The notes: generated from the letters alone by a model not told the origin. Positions 36,501-46,781 are shown, counted from the stretch's first letter. The stretch: 64,000 bases of DNA from CAWIOX01 sp963837775 (GCA_963837775.1 CAWIOX010000029.1:124001-188000); one strand, 5' to 3'. Program-made: numbers and translations.

Positions 36501-39500
36501 TTATCTTGACTGCACGTCAGGTGACAAGTCGCTGCCGGTGCGACTTAGCTGGCGCTCGACCGGGCTGCGATGACGCAGCTTGTCGAGCAAAATATAGACA
36601 ATCGGGGTGGTCAGCAAGGTCAGCAGCTGGCTCGCGATCAGGCCGCCAATGATGGCGATGCCGAGCGGCCGCCGCAGTTCGGCGCCTTCGCCGAATCCAA
36701 TCGCCAGCGGCAACGCACCCAGCACGGCCGCCAAGGTGGTCATCAGGATCGGCCGGAAGCGCAGCAGGCATGCTTCGCGCACCGCCTCCACTGCCGACAG
36801 GCCGCGCGATCGCTCCGCTTCCAGCGCGAAATCGATGATCAGAATCGCGTTCTTCTTCACGATGCCGATCAGCAGGAAGACGCCGATCAGCGCGATGATG
36901 GAAAACTCCATCTTGAACAGCATCAGCGCGAGCACCGCCCCCACGCCGGCCGATGGCAGCGTCGACAGTACGGTGATCGGGTGCACCAGGCTTTCATACA
37001 GTATGCCCAGGACGATGTAGATCACCACCAGCGCCGCCGCGATCAGCAGCGGCTGCTGCGCCTGCGACTCCTGCGCGCTGCGCGCCGTTCCCTGAAAACT
37101 GCCGCGCACGTTGTTCGGCATGCCGATCTCCGCTTCCGCCTGATGCACCGCAGCCTGACCATCGCCCAGGGTGCTGCCATCGGCCAGATTGAACGACACG
37201 GTGGTCGCCAGCTCGGCATCCTGATGGCTGATCGAGGTCGCCGTCGAACTTTCGGCAAAACGCGCAAAGGCTGACAAGGGCACCATCGTCGCGGCAGCCC
37301 CGCTCAATGCCTGTCCGCCGGATGGATCGCGCAGGGCCGGATTGACGACCGTGCTGGCAGTCGCAGTGCTGGCGGTGCTGCCTTTCGCGGGCACATATAC
37401 ATCTTTCAACGATTCGGGGCTGCGTGCAAAGCGTGGCGCCACTTCCATCACGACGTGATACTGGTTGAGTGCGTCGTAAATGGTCGCCACCTGACGCTGG
37501 CCGAATGCATCGTACAGCGCATTGTCGACATCGCGTGCAGTCAATCCCAGCCGTGCCGCGCTGTCGCGGTCGATCGTCACGAATGTTTCGACGCCGTTTT
37601 CCTGCTGGTCGGTATCGACATCCGTCAGCGCCGCCTGCCCCTTCATCGCATCGGCCAGCTTGGTCGCCCACAGGCGCAAGTCAGCCAGGTTGTCGCTCTT
37701 GAGCGTGTACTGGTAAGTCGAGCTGGTCTGGCGTCCGCCCATGCGCACGTCCTGCACCGGATTGAGGAACAGGCTGACGCCAGTCACCCGCGCCAGTTGC
37801 GGACGCAAGCGCGCAATCACCGCCTGGCCGGCGTCCTTGCGCTGGTTCACCGGTTTCAGGTTGACGAATAAAAAGCCGCCACCGGCGCGCCCGCCGCCGG
37901 TAAAGCCAACCACGGTGGCAACCGCCGGGTCACGCTTGATGATATCGACCAACTGACGCAGCTTGCCCTGCAGCGCCTGAAAAGAAATACTTTGATCGGC
38001 ACGCAGGCCGCCGTTGATTTGCCCGGTATCCTGCTGCGGGAAAAATCCTTTCGGCACGACGGTAAACAGGTAGGCGTTCAGGCCGATCACGGCCACCAGG
38101 ATCAGCATCACCAGCCAGGCGCTGCCCATGGCCCAGTCCAGGCTGATCTCGTAGCTGCGGTGTATGCGTGCAAAGCCGCGTTCGAATACGCGCGCCAGCC
38201 ATCCTGGCGGACGATCGTCGCTCTTCGGCTTGAGCAGCCACGCACACATCATCGGCGTGGTGGTCAGGGAAATCAGCAGCGAGATCAGCACCGCCGCCGA
38301 CAGCGTGACTGCAAATTCGCGGAACAGCCGCCCTACCTGTCCGCCCATGAACAGCAGCGGGATGAACACCGCCACCAGCGACAGGCTGATCGACAGCACG
38401 GTGAAACCGACTTCGCGCGCCCCCAGCAATGCAGCCTGCATCCGGCCCATGCCAGCCTCGATGTGGCGGCTGGTGTTTTCCAGCACCACGATCGCATCGT
38501 CCACCACAAAGCCGGTGGCCACCGTCAGCGCCATCAGGCTCAGATTGTTGATGCTGAAACCGAGCAGGTACATGACGCCAAAGGTGCCGAGCAGCGATAC
38601 CACGGTGGCTACTGCGGGAATGACGGTTGCGCGTACGCTGCGCAGGAAGGCACTGACCACCAGTACCACCAGCACGATCGAAATCAACAGCGTGACTTCG
38701 ATCTCGTGCAGCGATGATCGGATCGAGTTGGTACTGTCGGATGCCACCTGCAGCTGGACGTCCTGCGGCAGTAGCGCCTGCAGTTCCGGCAGTAACGCGC
38801 GCACGCCGTCGACCACCTCGATGACGTTGGCGCCCGGCTGCCGCGTCACCAATACAATCACGGCTGGCTCGCCATTGAACAGGCCCAAGGTATTGGCATT
38901 CTCGACGCCATCGACCACTTCGGCGACGTCAGCCAGCCGGACCGCGGCGTTATTGCGCCAGGCCACCACCAGCCCGCGGTAATCGGCGGCGCTGCGGCCC
39001 CCGGCGGCGGTACTGGCCTGAGAATAAATCTGCAGCCTGCGCTCATCGCCTTCGATCGCCCCTTTCGGCCGGTTGGCAGCGCTCGCTTGAATCGCAGCCC
39101 GCACGTCTTCCATGCTGACGCCATAGCGGTTCAACGCGAACGGCAGCAGCTCGACGCGCACCGCCGGCAACGAGCCGCCGCCGAGTTCAACGTCGCCGAC
39201 ACCCGGCACCTGCGCCAGCTTTTGCTGCACCAGGTTGGAGACCGCATCGTAGACCTGTCCCGGCGAGCGCGTCTTCGAGGTCAGCGCAAGAATCACGATC
39301 GGCGCATCGGACGGATTCGCCTTGCGGTAAGTCGGGTTGCTGCGCAAGGTGGCTGGCAGATCGGTGCGCGAGGCATTGATGGCCGCCTGCACTTCGCGCG
39401 CCGCCGCATCGATCTTGCGATTGAGTTCGAACTGCAAACTGATGCGGGCCGTGCCGTTGCCGCTCGATGAAGTCATTTCACTGACACCGGCGATCACCCC

Positions 39501-39713
39501 CAGGCGCCGCTCCAGCGGTGTGGCGACACTGGTCGCCATGGTCTCGGGGCTGGCGCCGGGCAGCGATGCGCTGACCGAGATGGTCGGGTAATCGACCTGC
39601 GGCAACGGCGACACCGGCAGCACAAAGAATGCGCCTATGCCCGCGAGCGCAATGCCGATGGTGAGCAGAACGGTGCCGACCGGCCGGCGGACAAATGGCC
39701 CCGACAGATTCAC
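36501..39713 (-). CDS. mdtC: RND multidrug efflux transporter, MdtC type
   Basis: This 1070-residue inner-membrane pump begins MNLSGPFVRRPVGTVLLTIG and shows the hydrophobic and periplasmic loop pattern of the HAE1 RND family. The paired, non-identical pump upstream makes it the MdtC-like half of an MdtBC heteromultimer driven by proton flow. The start overlaps the mdtB stop (ATGA). Confidence 0.93.
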   Translation of the reverse strand: MNLSGPFVRRPVGTVLLTIGIALAGIGAFFVLPVSPLPQVDYPTISVSASLPGASPETMATSVATPLERRLGVIAGVSEMTSSSGNGTARISLQFELNRKIDAAAREVQAAINASRTDLPATLRSNPTYRKANPSDAPIVILALTSKTRSPGQVYDAVSNLVQQKLAQVPGVGDVELGGGSLPAVRVELLPFALNRYGVSMEDVRAAIQASAANRPKGAIEGDERRLQIYSQASTAAGGRSAADYRGLVVAWRNNAAVRLADVAEVVDGVENANTLGLFNGEPAVIVLVTRQPGANVIEVVDGVRALLPELQALLPQDVQLQVASDSTNSIRSSLHEIEVTLLISIVLVVLVVSAFLRSVRATVIPAVATVVSLLGTFGVMYLLGFSINNLSLMALTVATGFVVDDAIVVLENTSRHIEAGMGRMQAALLGAREVGFTVLSISLSLVAVFIPLLFMGGQVGRLFREFAVTLSAAVLISLLISLTTTPMMCAWLLKPKSDDRPPGWLARVFERGFARIHRSYEISLDWAMGSAWLVMLILVAVIGLNAYLFTVVPKGFFPQQDTGQINGGLRADQSISFQALQGKLRQLVDIIKRDPAVATVVGFTGGGRAGGGFLFVNLKPVNQRKDAGQAVIARLRPQLARVTGVSLFLNPVQDVRMGGRQTSSTYQYTLKSDNLADLRLWATKLADAMKGQAALTDVDTDQQENGVETFVTIDRDSAARLGLTARDVDNALYDAFGQRQVATIYDALNQYHVVMEVAPRFARSPESLKDVYVPAKGSTASTATASTVVNPALRDPSGGQALSGAAATMVPLSAFARFAESSTATSISHQDAELATTVSFNLADGSTLGDGQAAVHQAEAEIGMPNNVRGSFQGTARSAQESQAQQPLLIAAALVVIYIVLGILYESLVHPITVLSTLPSAGVGAVLALMLFKMEFSIIALIGVFLLIGIVKKNAILIIDFALEAERSRGLSAVEAVREACLLRFRPILMTTLAAVLGALPLAIGFGEGAELRRPLGIAIIGGLIASQLLTLLTTPIVYILLDKLRHRSPVERQLSRTGSDLSPDVQSR

Positions 39714-42700
39714 GATGCGCCCCGCTCATCGGCAGCGACAGCACCGTCCGGCGCGGCCGACCAGCGCTGCGCCAGCCGGTCGAAGCCGAGGTAAATCACC
39801 GGCGTGGTAAACAACGTCAGCATCTGGCTGACGATCAAGCCGCCGAAAATTGCCAGACCCAGCGGACGCCGCAGCTCGGCGCCCTCGCCCCAGCCCAGCA
39901 TCAGCGGCACGGCCGCGAACAATGCGGCCAGCGTCGTCATCAGGATCGGACGGAAGCGCAGCATCGCTGCCTGATGAATCGCCTCGCGCGGCGACTTGCC
40001 CTGGTTGCGTTCGGCGTCGATGGCGAAGTCGATCATCATGATCGCATTCTTCTTCACAATACCGATCAGCAGGATGATGCCGATGATGCCGATCACGCCC
40101 AGATCCTGACCGCTGATCATCAGTGCGAGCAGCGCGCCGACACCCGCCGACGGCAGCGTCGACAGGATCGTCAGCGGATGGATATAGCTTTCATACAGCA
40201 CGCCCAGCACGATATAGACGCAGACCACCGCAGCCAGGATCAGCCATAGCTGGCTGGTCAGCGATGCCTGGTAAGCACCTGCAGCGCCAAGGAAAGTCAT
40301 GGTCACGCTGCTCGGCAGGCCGATATCCTGCGCGGCCTGACGGATCGCATCGACCGACTTGCCCAGCGAAACCCCGGGTGCGGTATCGAAACCCAGCGTG
40401 GTGGCCGGGTACTGTGCGACGTGCGTGATCTGCAACGGCGCCGGCCGTTCGGTGATGGTGGCGATGGCCGACAGCGGCGTGGCTTTGCCGGAACTGGTGT
40501 GCAACTGCAACTGCCCGAGCGACTCCGGCGTGGTCAACAGGTTCTGCTGCGCTTCGAGAATCACGCGGTACTGGTTGGTCTCGGTAAAAATGGTCGACAC
40601 GATGCGCTGGCCGAACGCGCTGTAAAGCGCATCATCGATAGCCGCAGCGCTGACCCCCAGCCGGGACGCCGTGTCGCGATCAATGTCGATAAACACCGCA
40701 ACCCCGGTCGCGCTGGCATCGGATACCACATTGCGCAGCTGCGGCAGACCCTGCAAGCGCTGCGACAGCTTGGTCGCCCATTGCACGACAGTGGCATTGT
40801 CGGCGCCTTCCAGAGAAACCCGATACTGGGTCGGACCGGTCTCGGCATCGATGGTCAGATCCTGGGTCGGTTGCAGATAAATGGTCACGCCCGCCACCTG
40901 GCCGACGCGCTCACGCAGCCGGTCGATGGTCTGCTGTTGCGACCCGCTACGAACATGCTTCAGATTGATCAGCATGCGGCCGGTATGCAGCATCGTATTG
41001 TTGGCCGCATCGACGCCGATCAGCGAACTCAGCGTATCGACGTCGGGGTCCTCGAGGATCGCCTTGGCGGCAGCCTGTTGCAGCTGCGCCATGCGGGCAT
41101 ACGACACCGACTGCGCCGTTTCGATACGGGCTTGCAACTGGCCGGTGTCCTGGGTTGGAAACAAGCCCTTCGAGATCACCACATAAAGCAAGATTGTCAG
41201 CGCCAGCGTGGCCAGTGCAACCAGCAGCGTCGCAGTCTGACGCTCCAGCACCCAGTTCAGCGAACGGTCGTAGCGCACCATCACGCCGGCAAAAAAACGC
41301 TGCAATTTGCCCTCCGTACTTCCTTCGTCACCGCCCTCCTTCGGCGCGTGGCCCTTCAGCCAGCGTGCCGACATCATCGGCACCAGCGTCAGCGAGACCA
41401 CCGCCGAGATCAGGATCGTGATCGCCAGCGTGACGGCAAATTCGCGAAACAGCCGCCCCACCACGTCGCCCATGAACAGCAGCGGGATCAGCACCGCGAT
41501 CAGCGACACGGTCAGCGAGATGATCGTGAAACCGATTTGTGCCGCGCCTTTAAATGCGGCCTCCATCGGCGGCTCGCCTTCCTCGATGTAACGCGAGATG
41601 TTCTCGATCATTACGATTGCATCATCGACCACGAAACCGGTAGCGATCGTCAGCGCCATCAAACTCAGGTTGTTCAGGCTGTAGCCGAGCAAATACATCG
41701 CGCCACAGGTGCCGATCAGCGAGATCGGCACCGCCACGCTGGCGATCACGGTGGCGCGCAGGCTGCGCAGGAATGCGAAGATGACGAGCACCACCAGCAG
41801 GACCGCCAGCAACAGCTCGATTTCCACCTGTTCGACCGAGGCCCGGATGCCGGTAGTACGGTCGCTCAGCACCTCCACCTTCAGCGTTGCGGGCAGCCCG
41901 GCCTGCAACTCCGGCAGGCGCGCCTTGATCGCATCGACGGTGGCGATCACGTTCGCGCCGGGCTGACGCTGCACATTCAGAATGATGGCCGGATGCAAGC
42001 CCGCCCACGCGCCCAGCTTGACGTTCTCGGCGCTGTCGACTACTTGCGCGACATCCGACAGCCGCACCGGCGCGCCATTTTTATACGCGACGATCAGACT
42101 CTTGTAATCGGTGGCGGCCAGCAGCTGATCATTGGCGTTGATCGTGTAGGAACGGGTCGGCCCATCGAAGCTGCCCTTGGCGCTATTGGCGTTGGCCGCG
42201 GTGATCGCGGTCCGCAGGGTGTCGAGCCCGAGTCCGTAAGACGCCAACGCCTGGGTATCGGCCTGAATGCGCACTGCCGGCCGTTGCCCGCCGGAGAGCG
42301 ACACCAGACCCACACCGGAGACCTGGCTGATCTTCAACGCCAGACGCGTGTTGACAATATTTTGTACTTCAGTCAGCGGCAGGGTGTCGGACGTGACTGC
42401 CAGCGTCAGCACCGGCGCATCGGCCGGATTGATTTTTGCGTACACCGGCGGCGCCGGCAGATCGGCCGGCAGCAGCGAGCCGCCGGCATTGATCGCGGCC
42501 TGCACTTCTTGCTCGGCGACATCGAGCGTTTGCCCCAGGCCGAACTGCAATGTGACGATCGACACGCCGGCGGCGCTGGTCGAACTCATGCGCTGCAGGC
42601 CGGACATCTGGCCGAACTGGCGCTCCAGTGGCGCGGTGACCGTCTGGCTCATCACCTCGGGACTGGCGCCCGGATACAGCGTTTGCACCTGGATGGTCGG

Positions 42701-42826
42701 GAAGTCGACTTGCGGCAGCGCCGACAGCGGCAGGAACTTGAATCCGACAATGCCGGCCAGCACGATGGCGACCATTAACAGCGCGGTCGCCACCGGCCGC
42801 AGGATGAAAGGACGGGATGGATTCAT
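39710..42826 (-). CDS. mdtB: RND multidrug efflux transporter, MdtB type
   Basis: This 1038-residue RND pump begins MNPSRPFILRPVATALLMVA and has the two repeated halves with segments such as GFVVDDAIVMIENISRYIEE and GIVKKNAIMMIDFAID. It precedes mdtC and follows the adaptor gene by 43 bases. MdtABC pumps usually export bile-type detergents, novobiocin or metabolites; the substrate here is unknown. Confidence 0.93.
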   Translation of the reverse strand: MNPSRPFILRPVATALLMVAIVLAGIVGFKFLPLSALPQVDFPTIQVQTLYPGASPEVMSQTVTAPLERQFGQMSGLQRMSSTSAAGVSIVTLQFGLGQTLDVAEQEVQAAINAGGSLLPADLPAPPVYAKINPADAPVLTLAVTSDTLPLTEVQNIVNTRLALKISQVSGVGLVSLSGGQRPAVRIQADTQALASYGLGLDTLRTAITAANANSAKGSFDGPTRSYTINANDQLLAATDYKSLIVAYKNGAPVRLSDVAQVVDSAENVKLGAWAGLHPAIILNVQRQPGANVIATVDAIKARLPELQAGLPATLKVEVLSDRTTGIRASVEQVEIELLLAVLLVVLVIFAFLRSLRATVIASVAVPISLIGTCGAMYLLGYSLNNLSLMALTIATGFVVDDAIVMIENISRYIEEGEPPMEAAFKGAAQIGFTIISLTVSLIAVLIPLLFMGDVVGRLFREFAVTLAITILISAVVSLTLVPMMSARWLKGHAPKEGGDEGSTEGKLQRFFAGVMVRYDRSLNWVLERQTATLLVALATLALTILLYVVISKGLFPTQDTGQLQARIETAQSVSYARMAQLQQAAAKAILEDPDVDTLSSLIGVDAANNTMLHTGRMLINLKHVRSGSQQQTIDRLRERVGQVAGVTIYLQPTQDLTIDAETGPTQYRVSLEGADNATVVQWATKLSQRLQGLPQLRNVVSDASATGVAVFIDIDRDTASRLGVSAAAIDDALYSAFGQRIVSTIFTETNQYRVILEAQQNLLTTPESLGQLQLHTSSGKATPLSAIATITERPAPLQITHVAQYPATTLGFDTAPGVSLGKSVDAIRQAAQDIGLPSSVTMTFLGAAGAYQASLTSQLWLILAAVVCVYIVLGVLYESYIHPLTILSTLPSAGVGALLALMISGQDLGVIGIIGIILLIGIVKKNAIMMIDFAIDAERNQGKSPREAIHQAAMLRFRPILMTTLAALFAAVPLMLGWGEGAELRRPLGLAIFGGLIVSQMLTLFTTPVIYLGFDRLAQRWSAAPDGAVAADERGAS

Positions 42827-42869
42827 GACGCGGCATCCATCAAATGCCCTGGCTGCAAGTGTTTACCGA

Positions 42870-44270
42870 TCATGGCGCTGCCGCCTCTGGCGCACGCCGA
42901 TGCCGGCCAGATCGAACCGGCGCCGCCGCATCGGTCGCCGCTGCGGAAGACGAAGCTGCAGCCGCAGAAGCAGAAGCGGGTGAAGAAGCTACGCCTGCCG
43001 CCGCATCCGGACGTGCCCCGCGCTTGCCTTTGCCCTTGCCGGCAGCGCCGGCAGCAGCAGGCTTGTCGCCCGGGAGCGTCACTTTAGCGCCGTCTTTGAG
43101 GCGGTCGGCACCTTCGGTAATGACTTTCTCGCCAATCTGCAATCCTGAAGTGATTTCCACCTTGTCGACCGTGGCTTGACCGCGTGTCACCGGCCGCAAC
43201 GCCGCAGTGCGTTCGGCGCTATTCAGTACATACACGAAGTCGCCGTTGCTGCCGTGGCGCAACGCGGTCACAGGTACCGTCACCCCGCCCTGGATCGTAC
43301 GCAACAGCAGCCGCACATTGACGAACTGATTCGGGAACAGGGCGAACTTCGCATTGTCGAATCGCGCCTTGGCACGCACGGTACCGGTCTGGGTATCGAT
43401 CTGATTGTCCAGCGTGGAAAAGCGGCCTGCGTCGAGCGTGATGGCGCGGGTGCGATCCAGCGCCGTCACCGGCAGCGCGGCGCCCTGGTTGGCGCGCGCC
43501 TGCACTTCGGGCACCTGGTCCTGCGGCACCGCGAATTGAACATCGATCGGTGACACCTGGGTGATCACGACGATGCCGTTGGCGTCACTGGCACTGACGA
43601 CGTTGCCGACATCGACCGCCCGCAAGCCGACCCGGCCACTAATTGGCGCCACGATGCGGCTATAGCCGAGATTAAGACGCGCCGTGCCTTCGGCGGCGCG
43701 GTCGGCAACGACTGTGCCTTCCAGTTGCTTGACCAGTGCCGTCTGCGTATCCACCTCCTGGCGCGCAATCGAGTCTTGCTCCAGCAGTGTACGGAAGCGT
43801 TGCAAGGTCACCTTCGCGCTATCGAGCTGGGCTTCGTCACGCTGACGCTGACCGGAAGCCTGCATCAGCGCCATGTCGAATTGTCGTGGATCGATCGTCG
43901 CGAGCAATTGGCCGGCCCGCACCATCTGGCCTTCACGAAACAGCACCTGCTGCAAAACGCCCGTCACCTGCGGACGCACTGTCACCGTGGCCGCAGCGAT
44001 CACCGTGCCCAGCGCCTCCAGTACCACCGGGATGTCGGCGCGTTCGGCGCTCGCGACACCGACTGTCGTTGCCGGCGCGCCTCTGCCGCCACCGCCGGGA
44101 CGGCTTGTTCCAGAGCCGGCGTCCGAATGGGTCAAGTGCCAGGCCAACCATCCAAGTCCACCTAAGACAATCAGCGCAACCACACTGCCGATGATCGACG
44201 TGCGGCGGCTTGGACGTCTACGGGACGGAGAAAGTGGACCGCCTTGTGGCGCTTCGGCTTGTGAATCCAT
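42870..44270 (-). CDS. mdtA: RND periplasmic adaptor, MdtA type
   Basis: This 466-residue membrane-fusion protein has an N-terminal anchor (SVVALIVLGGLGWLAWHLT), then lipoyl, hairpin and barrel domains (VRPQVTGVLQQVLFREGQMV near residue 98). The last 60 or so residues are an alanine-rich, lysine/arginine-containing tail of low complexity that is longer than in the E. coli protein. It is the first gene of the mdtABC-nodT operon. Confidence 0.92.
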   Translation of the reverse strand: MDSQAEAPQGGPLSPSRRRPSRRTSIIGSVVALIVLGGLGWLAWHLTHSDAGSGTSRPGGGGRGAPATTVGVASAERADIPVVLEALGTVIAAATVTVRPQVTGVLQQVLFREGQMVRAGQLLATIDPRQFDMALMQASGQRQRDEAQLDSAKVTLQRFRTLLEQDSIARQEVDTQTALVKQLEGTVVADRAAEGTARLNLGYSRIVAPISGRVGLRAVDVGNVVSASDANGIVVITQVSPIDVQFAVPQDQVPEVQARANQGAALPVTALDRTRAITLDAGRFSTLDNQIDTQTGTVRAKARFDNAKFALFPNQFVNVRLLLRTIQGGVTVPVTALRHGSNGDFVYVLNSAERTAALRPVTRGQATVDKVEITSGLQIGEKVITEGADRLKDGAKVTLPGDKPAAAGAAGKGKGKRGARPDAAAGVASSPASASAAAASSSAAATDAAAPVRSGRHRRAPEAAAP

Positions 44271-44630
44271 TAATTTTCCTTTTTAACAACGAATGGCAGG
44301 CCAAGTTTACACCCTCGACATGTACGTCATATTTCGATTTGTATCTGGATTGTAATAATCTGCGCTTACTGTTGATCCTGGGCGTCCTGTCGGACTTACG
44401 CAGAATCGGCTAATGATGGGTAGGTGCAACCCACGCGAAGTGCCTGCAGCTTCTTTTAGCGGCGCCAGCCGCATGTTGGTACGCCCTGACGACCGTACTA
44501 TCGGGCAGCCTTGCCGAACTGGCACGCATTTTCCGGCGCATCCCTCATACGAGTACGCATACTGGGTTACATTTGGTTTTTTAACTGCCGCCGCTAGGCA
44601 TCCCTCTCACCCGTGCGCGTAGGAGACATC
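44271..44630. other. 360-base divergent region between mdtA and yedK
   Basis: It should contain the two promoters. I see no gene and no clear operator. The yedK start has an AGGAGACATC ribosome site. Confidence 0.5.
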
Positions 44631-45296
44631 ATGTGTGGACGATTTGCCGTGTCACAGCCGAGGTTCGCCCGTATTGAACATGCGCTGGGAGCCACATTTG
44701 AACCAGTGCTGCCCAGATATAACATCGCACCGACACAGCCAATTTCCGTGATTCGACAGATTGAGGATGCGTATCTGATGTCGGAAATGAAATGGGGCCT
44801 GGTGCCAGCCTGGTCGAAGACACCGTCAACGACCTACAGCACATTCAATGCAAGGCTGGAAACGGCCGCGGAAAAGCCGGCATTCCGTTCGGCATTCAGG
44901 CATCGTCGCTGCCTGATTCCCGCATCAGGATTTTATGAATGGCACACCGAAGACAAACACAAGCAGCCCTACTATTTCACTCTTGCCAGTGGCGAAGAAA
45001 TGGCTTTGGCCGGGTTGTGGGAAGAATGGAAAGGCGCTGACGGCACGGTTTTGCAAACCTGCACCATCCTGGTCGGCGCATCCAACTCCCTGGTCGGGAA
45101 AATCCATGACCGCATGGCGACCATCGTCCCTGCAAATCACTATCAGGATTGGCTCAATCCGGACGAAAAGACCGACTACCTGCTTGCGATTCTGACCGCC
45201 CCTTATCTTGCCGACAAGATGAAGGCATGGAAGGTCTCGCCCCAAGTCAATTCAGTGCACAATCAGGGTGCAGAGCTGATCCTGCCATTGGCATAA
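44631..45296 (+). CDS. yedK: SOS response-associated peptidase / abasic-site DNA-protein crosslinker YedK (HMCES)
   Basis: This 221-residue protein crosslinks to abasic sites in single-stranded DNA through its second residue. The start M-C-G-R-F gives the nucleophile C2, and the partner residues lie in FNARLE, SGFYEW and IHDRMA, all conserved. It acts in protection of replication-blocking abasic sites. It stands alone between the efflux operon and the cyclase gene. Confidence 0.95.
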   Translation: MCGRFAVSQPRFARIEHALGATFEPVLPRYNIAPTQPISVIRQIEDAYLMSEMKWGLVPAWSKTPSTTYSTFNARLETAAEKPAFRSAFRHRRCLIPASGFYEWHTEDKHKQPYYFTLASGEEMALAGLWEEWKGADGTVLQTCTILVGASNSLVGKIHDRMATIVPANHYQDWLNPDEKTDYLLAILTAPYLADKMKAWKVSPQVNSVHNQGAELILPLA

Positions 45297-45327
45297 GCGC
45301 CGATCTGCCGCCCTGAAATATTAAAAA

Positions 45328-45402
45328 AACAGGGAGTATCATGATTTTCATAGTAGTTTGCGCACGTATTTATTGACTTAAAAAATATACACCATCCTGT
45401 AT
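45328..45402 (+). repeat. Dispersed intergenic repeat, copy 5 of 6
   Basis: It reads AACAGGGAGTAT at the left, TTTGCGCACGTATTTATTG in the core and ATATACACCATCCTGTAT at the right. It lies 31 bases after the yedK stop. Confidence 0.78.
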
Positions 45403-45590
45403 ATAAATGGCGCCAAACGCATGTTTGGGCATCGATGAACCGGGTTGCAACCGCGCAGCCACGCAAAACGATGCGTGGCAAGCCGCGGCATTTGTCGCTC
45501 ACCCGGCGCAGGGATCGAGCGGCAATTTGATGGCGCGCAAGGTAGGATTCGAACACCACGGACTTCGGAATTTCGGCCGTCAAACGCGAC

Positions 45591-45596
45591 TATAAT
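45591..45596 (+). promoter_or_regulatory. TATAAT box directly before the cyclase start
   Basis: A perfect -10 hexamer ends six bases before the ATG at 45603, which would place transcription start at or next to the start codon. No clear -35 box is seen. There is no ribosome site before the ATG. Confidence 0.45.
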
Positions 45597-45602
45597 CTTT
45601 GT

Positions 45603-46527
45603 ATGTCCGATTCAACCGCGCAAACTCAGCCACTCAGGCATGCAACCGCAACTGAGGTCGCGGTTCTGTTTGCCGACATCGCCGGCAGCACCCGTCTGTA
45701 TGAGACGCTGGGGGATGCGCAGGCCAAGGCGATGGTCGACGAGTGCCTCGACACCATGCGCACGGTAATCGCACGCCACGCTGGACGCGTCATCAAGACC
45801 ATCGGCGACGAGATCATGTGCACCTTTCCCGACGCCGATCACGGTCATCTGGGCGCTACCGACATGCAATTGGAAGTCGCCGCTCTGCCCATCGTATCCG
45901 GCATCAAGCGCTCGATCCGGATCGGATTTCACGCCGGCGCGGTGATCGAGGAGCACGGCGACGTATTTGGCGACACAGTCAATACCGCTGCGCGCATGTC
46001 GGGCTTGGCAAAAGGCAATCAGATCATCACTACGCTATCTACCGTGGAGCGCCTGTCGCCAATGCTGCGCGCATCGACCCGGCGCATCGCCGCGCTCGCA
46101 ATCAAAGGCAAGACCGACGACATCGACGTTTATGAAGTCATCTGGCAGGGTGGCGATGACCTGACGATGGTGACGCTGCCGGGTGGCGAGTCCGCAGCGC
46201 AGATCGAGTTGCATCTCACGCATGGAGCGCTGAACCTGGTATTCAACCAGCCGGGCGCGGGCATCGTACTCGGGCGCGACGCGAGTTGCCAGATCGTCAT
46301 TGCCGACCGCAAGGCATCGCGCCTTCACGCGCGCATCGAGCGCCGCCGCGACAAGTTTTTCCTGATCGACCAGAGCACCAACGGGACTTTTATCAGCTTC
46401 GCCGGCGAAGCCGAAATCGGCTCTGCGGCGCGAGGAGATCATACTGCGCGGCCACGGGTGTATTGTGTTCGGTCACAGCCTGCGCGAATCCGGCGAGGAA
46501 ACCGTCGAGTTTACCGTGCGCGGCTGA
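45603..46527 (+). CDS. Class III nucleotide cyclase with C-terminal FHA domain, one frameshift near the end
   Basis: This soluble protein should make cAMP or cGMP. The cyclase homology domain (about residues 18-190) has the two metal aspartates in VAVLFADIAGSTRLYETLGD and KTIGDEIMCTFPD, and the NTAARM motif. An FHA domain follows, with SRLHARI and STNGTF, so it can bind phosphothreonine. After GEAEI the frame as given leaves the family; the true end, LRREEIILRGHGCIVFGHSL to VEFTVRG-stop at 46527, lies in the next frame, so one extra base is present near 46418-46424. The ATG has no ribosome site but an adjacent TATAAT. Its product could signal to the cyclic-nucleotide domains of the exporter at 48948. 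Confidence 0.85.
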
Positions 46528-46628
46528 CGCAACGGCGCACACCGCTCCCCAGGCCACTGCTACTCGGCAGAGGCGTCCAACAGCCATTTATTTGTCCATA
46601 GTACAACTAACAAACCATGGTTTTCTGC

Positions 46629-46651
46629 ATGTGTTTGGCCTCGCCCAACAT
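46629..46651. promoter_or_regulatory. Candidate distal enhancer site for the sigma-54 activator
   Basis: ATGTGTTTGGC and GCCCAACAT flank a short centre. The left half is identical to 11 bases of the better site at 46755. It lies about 240 bases upstream of the sigma-54 promoter. Confidence 0.45.
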
Positions 46652-46754
46652 TTTTCGCCTGCCATGTGCTGTTCCGGCAAGTTTACGGGCGCATTCATGG
46701 CAGATTTCCACGGTCGCGCCGAATGTGTCGGATTGCATCCGGCAGCTGCGATGA

Positions 46755-46781
46755 AATGTGTTTGGCAGCGCCGAACACATT
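46755..46781. promoter_or_regulatory. Candidate proximal enhancer site for the sigma-54 activator
   Basis: Twelve-base arms AATGTGTTTGGC and GCCGAACACATT pair with one mismatch around a three-base centre. The site lies about 105-130 bases upstream of the promoter, a usual distance for sigma-54 enhancer sites. No T-run follows, so it is not a terminator. Confidence 0.6.

Larger units (their letters stand above)
45297..45602. other. 306-base stretch between yedK and the cyclase gene
   Basis: It contains dispersed repeat copy 5 and a TATAAT box directly before the cyclase start. On the minus strand, 45531-45570 resembles a degenerate tRNA 3' end (TTCGAATCC followed by GCGCGCCA), but no complete tRNA can be folded. 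Confidence 0.5.

Noticed and set aside
40421..42778. Very long open frame antisense to mdtB
   Set aside because: It is rich in Arg, His and Gln with no domain, as expected opposite a GC-rich coding gene.
44553..44631. Possible seventh copy of the dispersed repeat before yedK
   Set aside because: Only the left end (CATACTGGG) is similar; the core and right end do not align.
45531..45570. tRNA-like 3' end on the minus strand (TTCGAATCC, then GCGCGCCA)
   Set aside because: The T-stem does not pair and no acceptor, D or anticodon arm can be found upstream. At most it is a decayed tRNA end or former integration site, which I cannot show.
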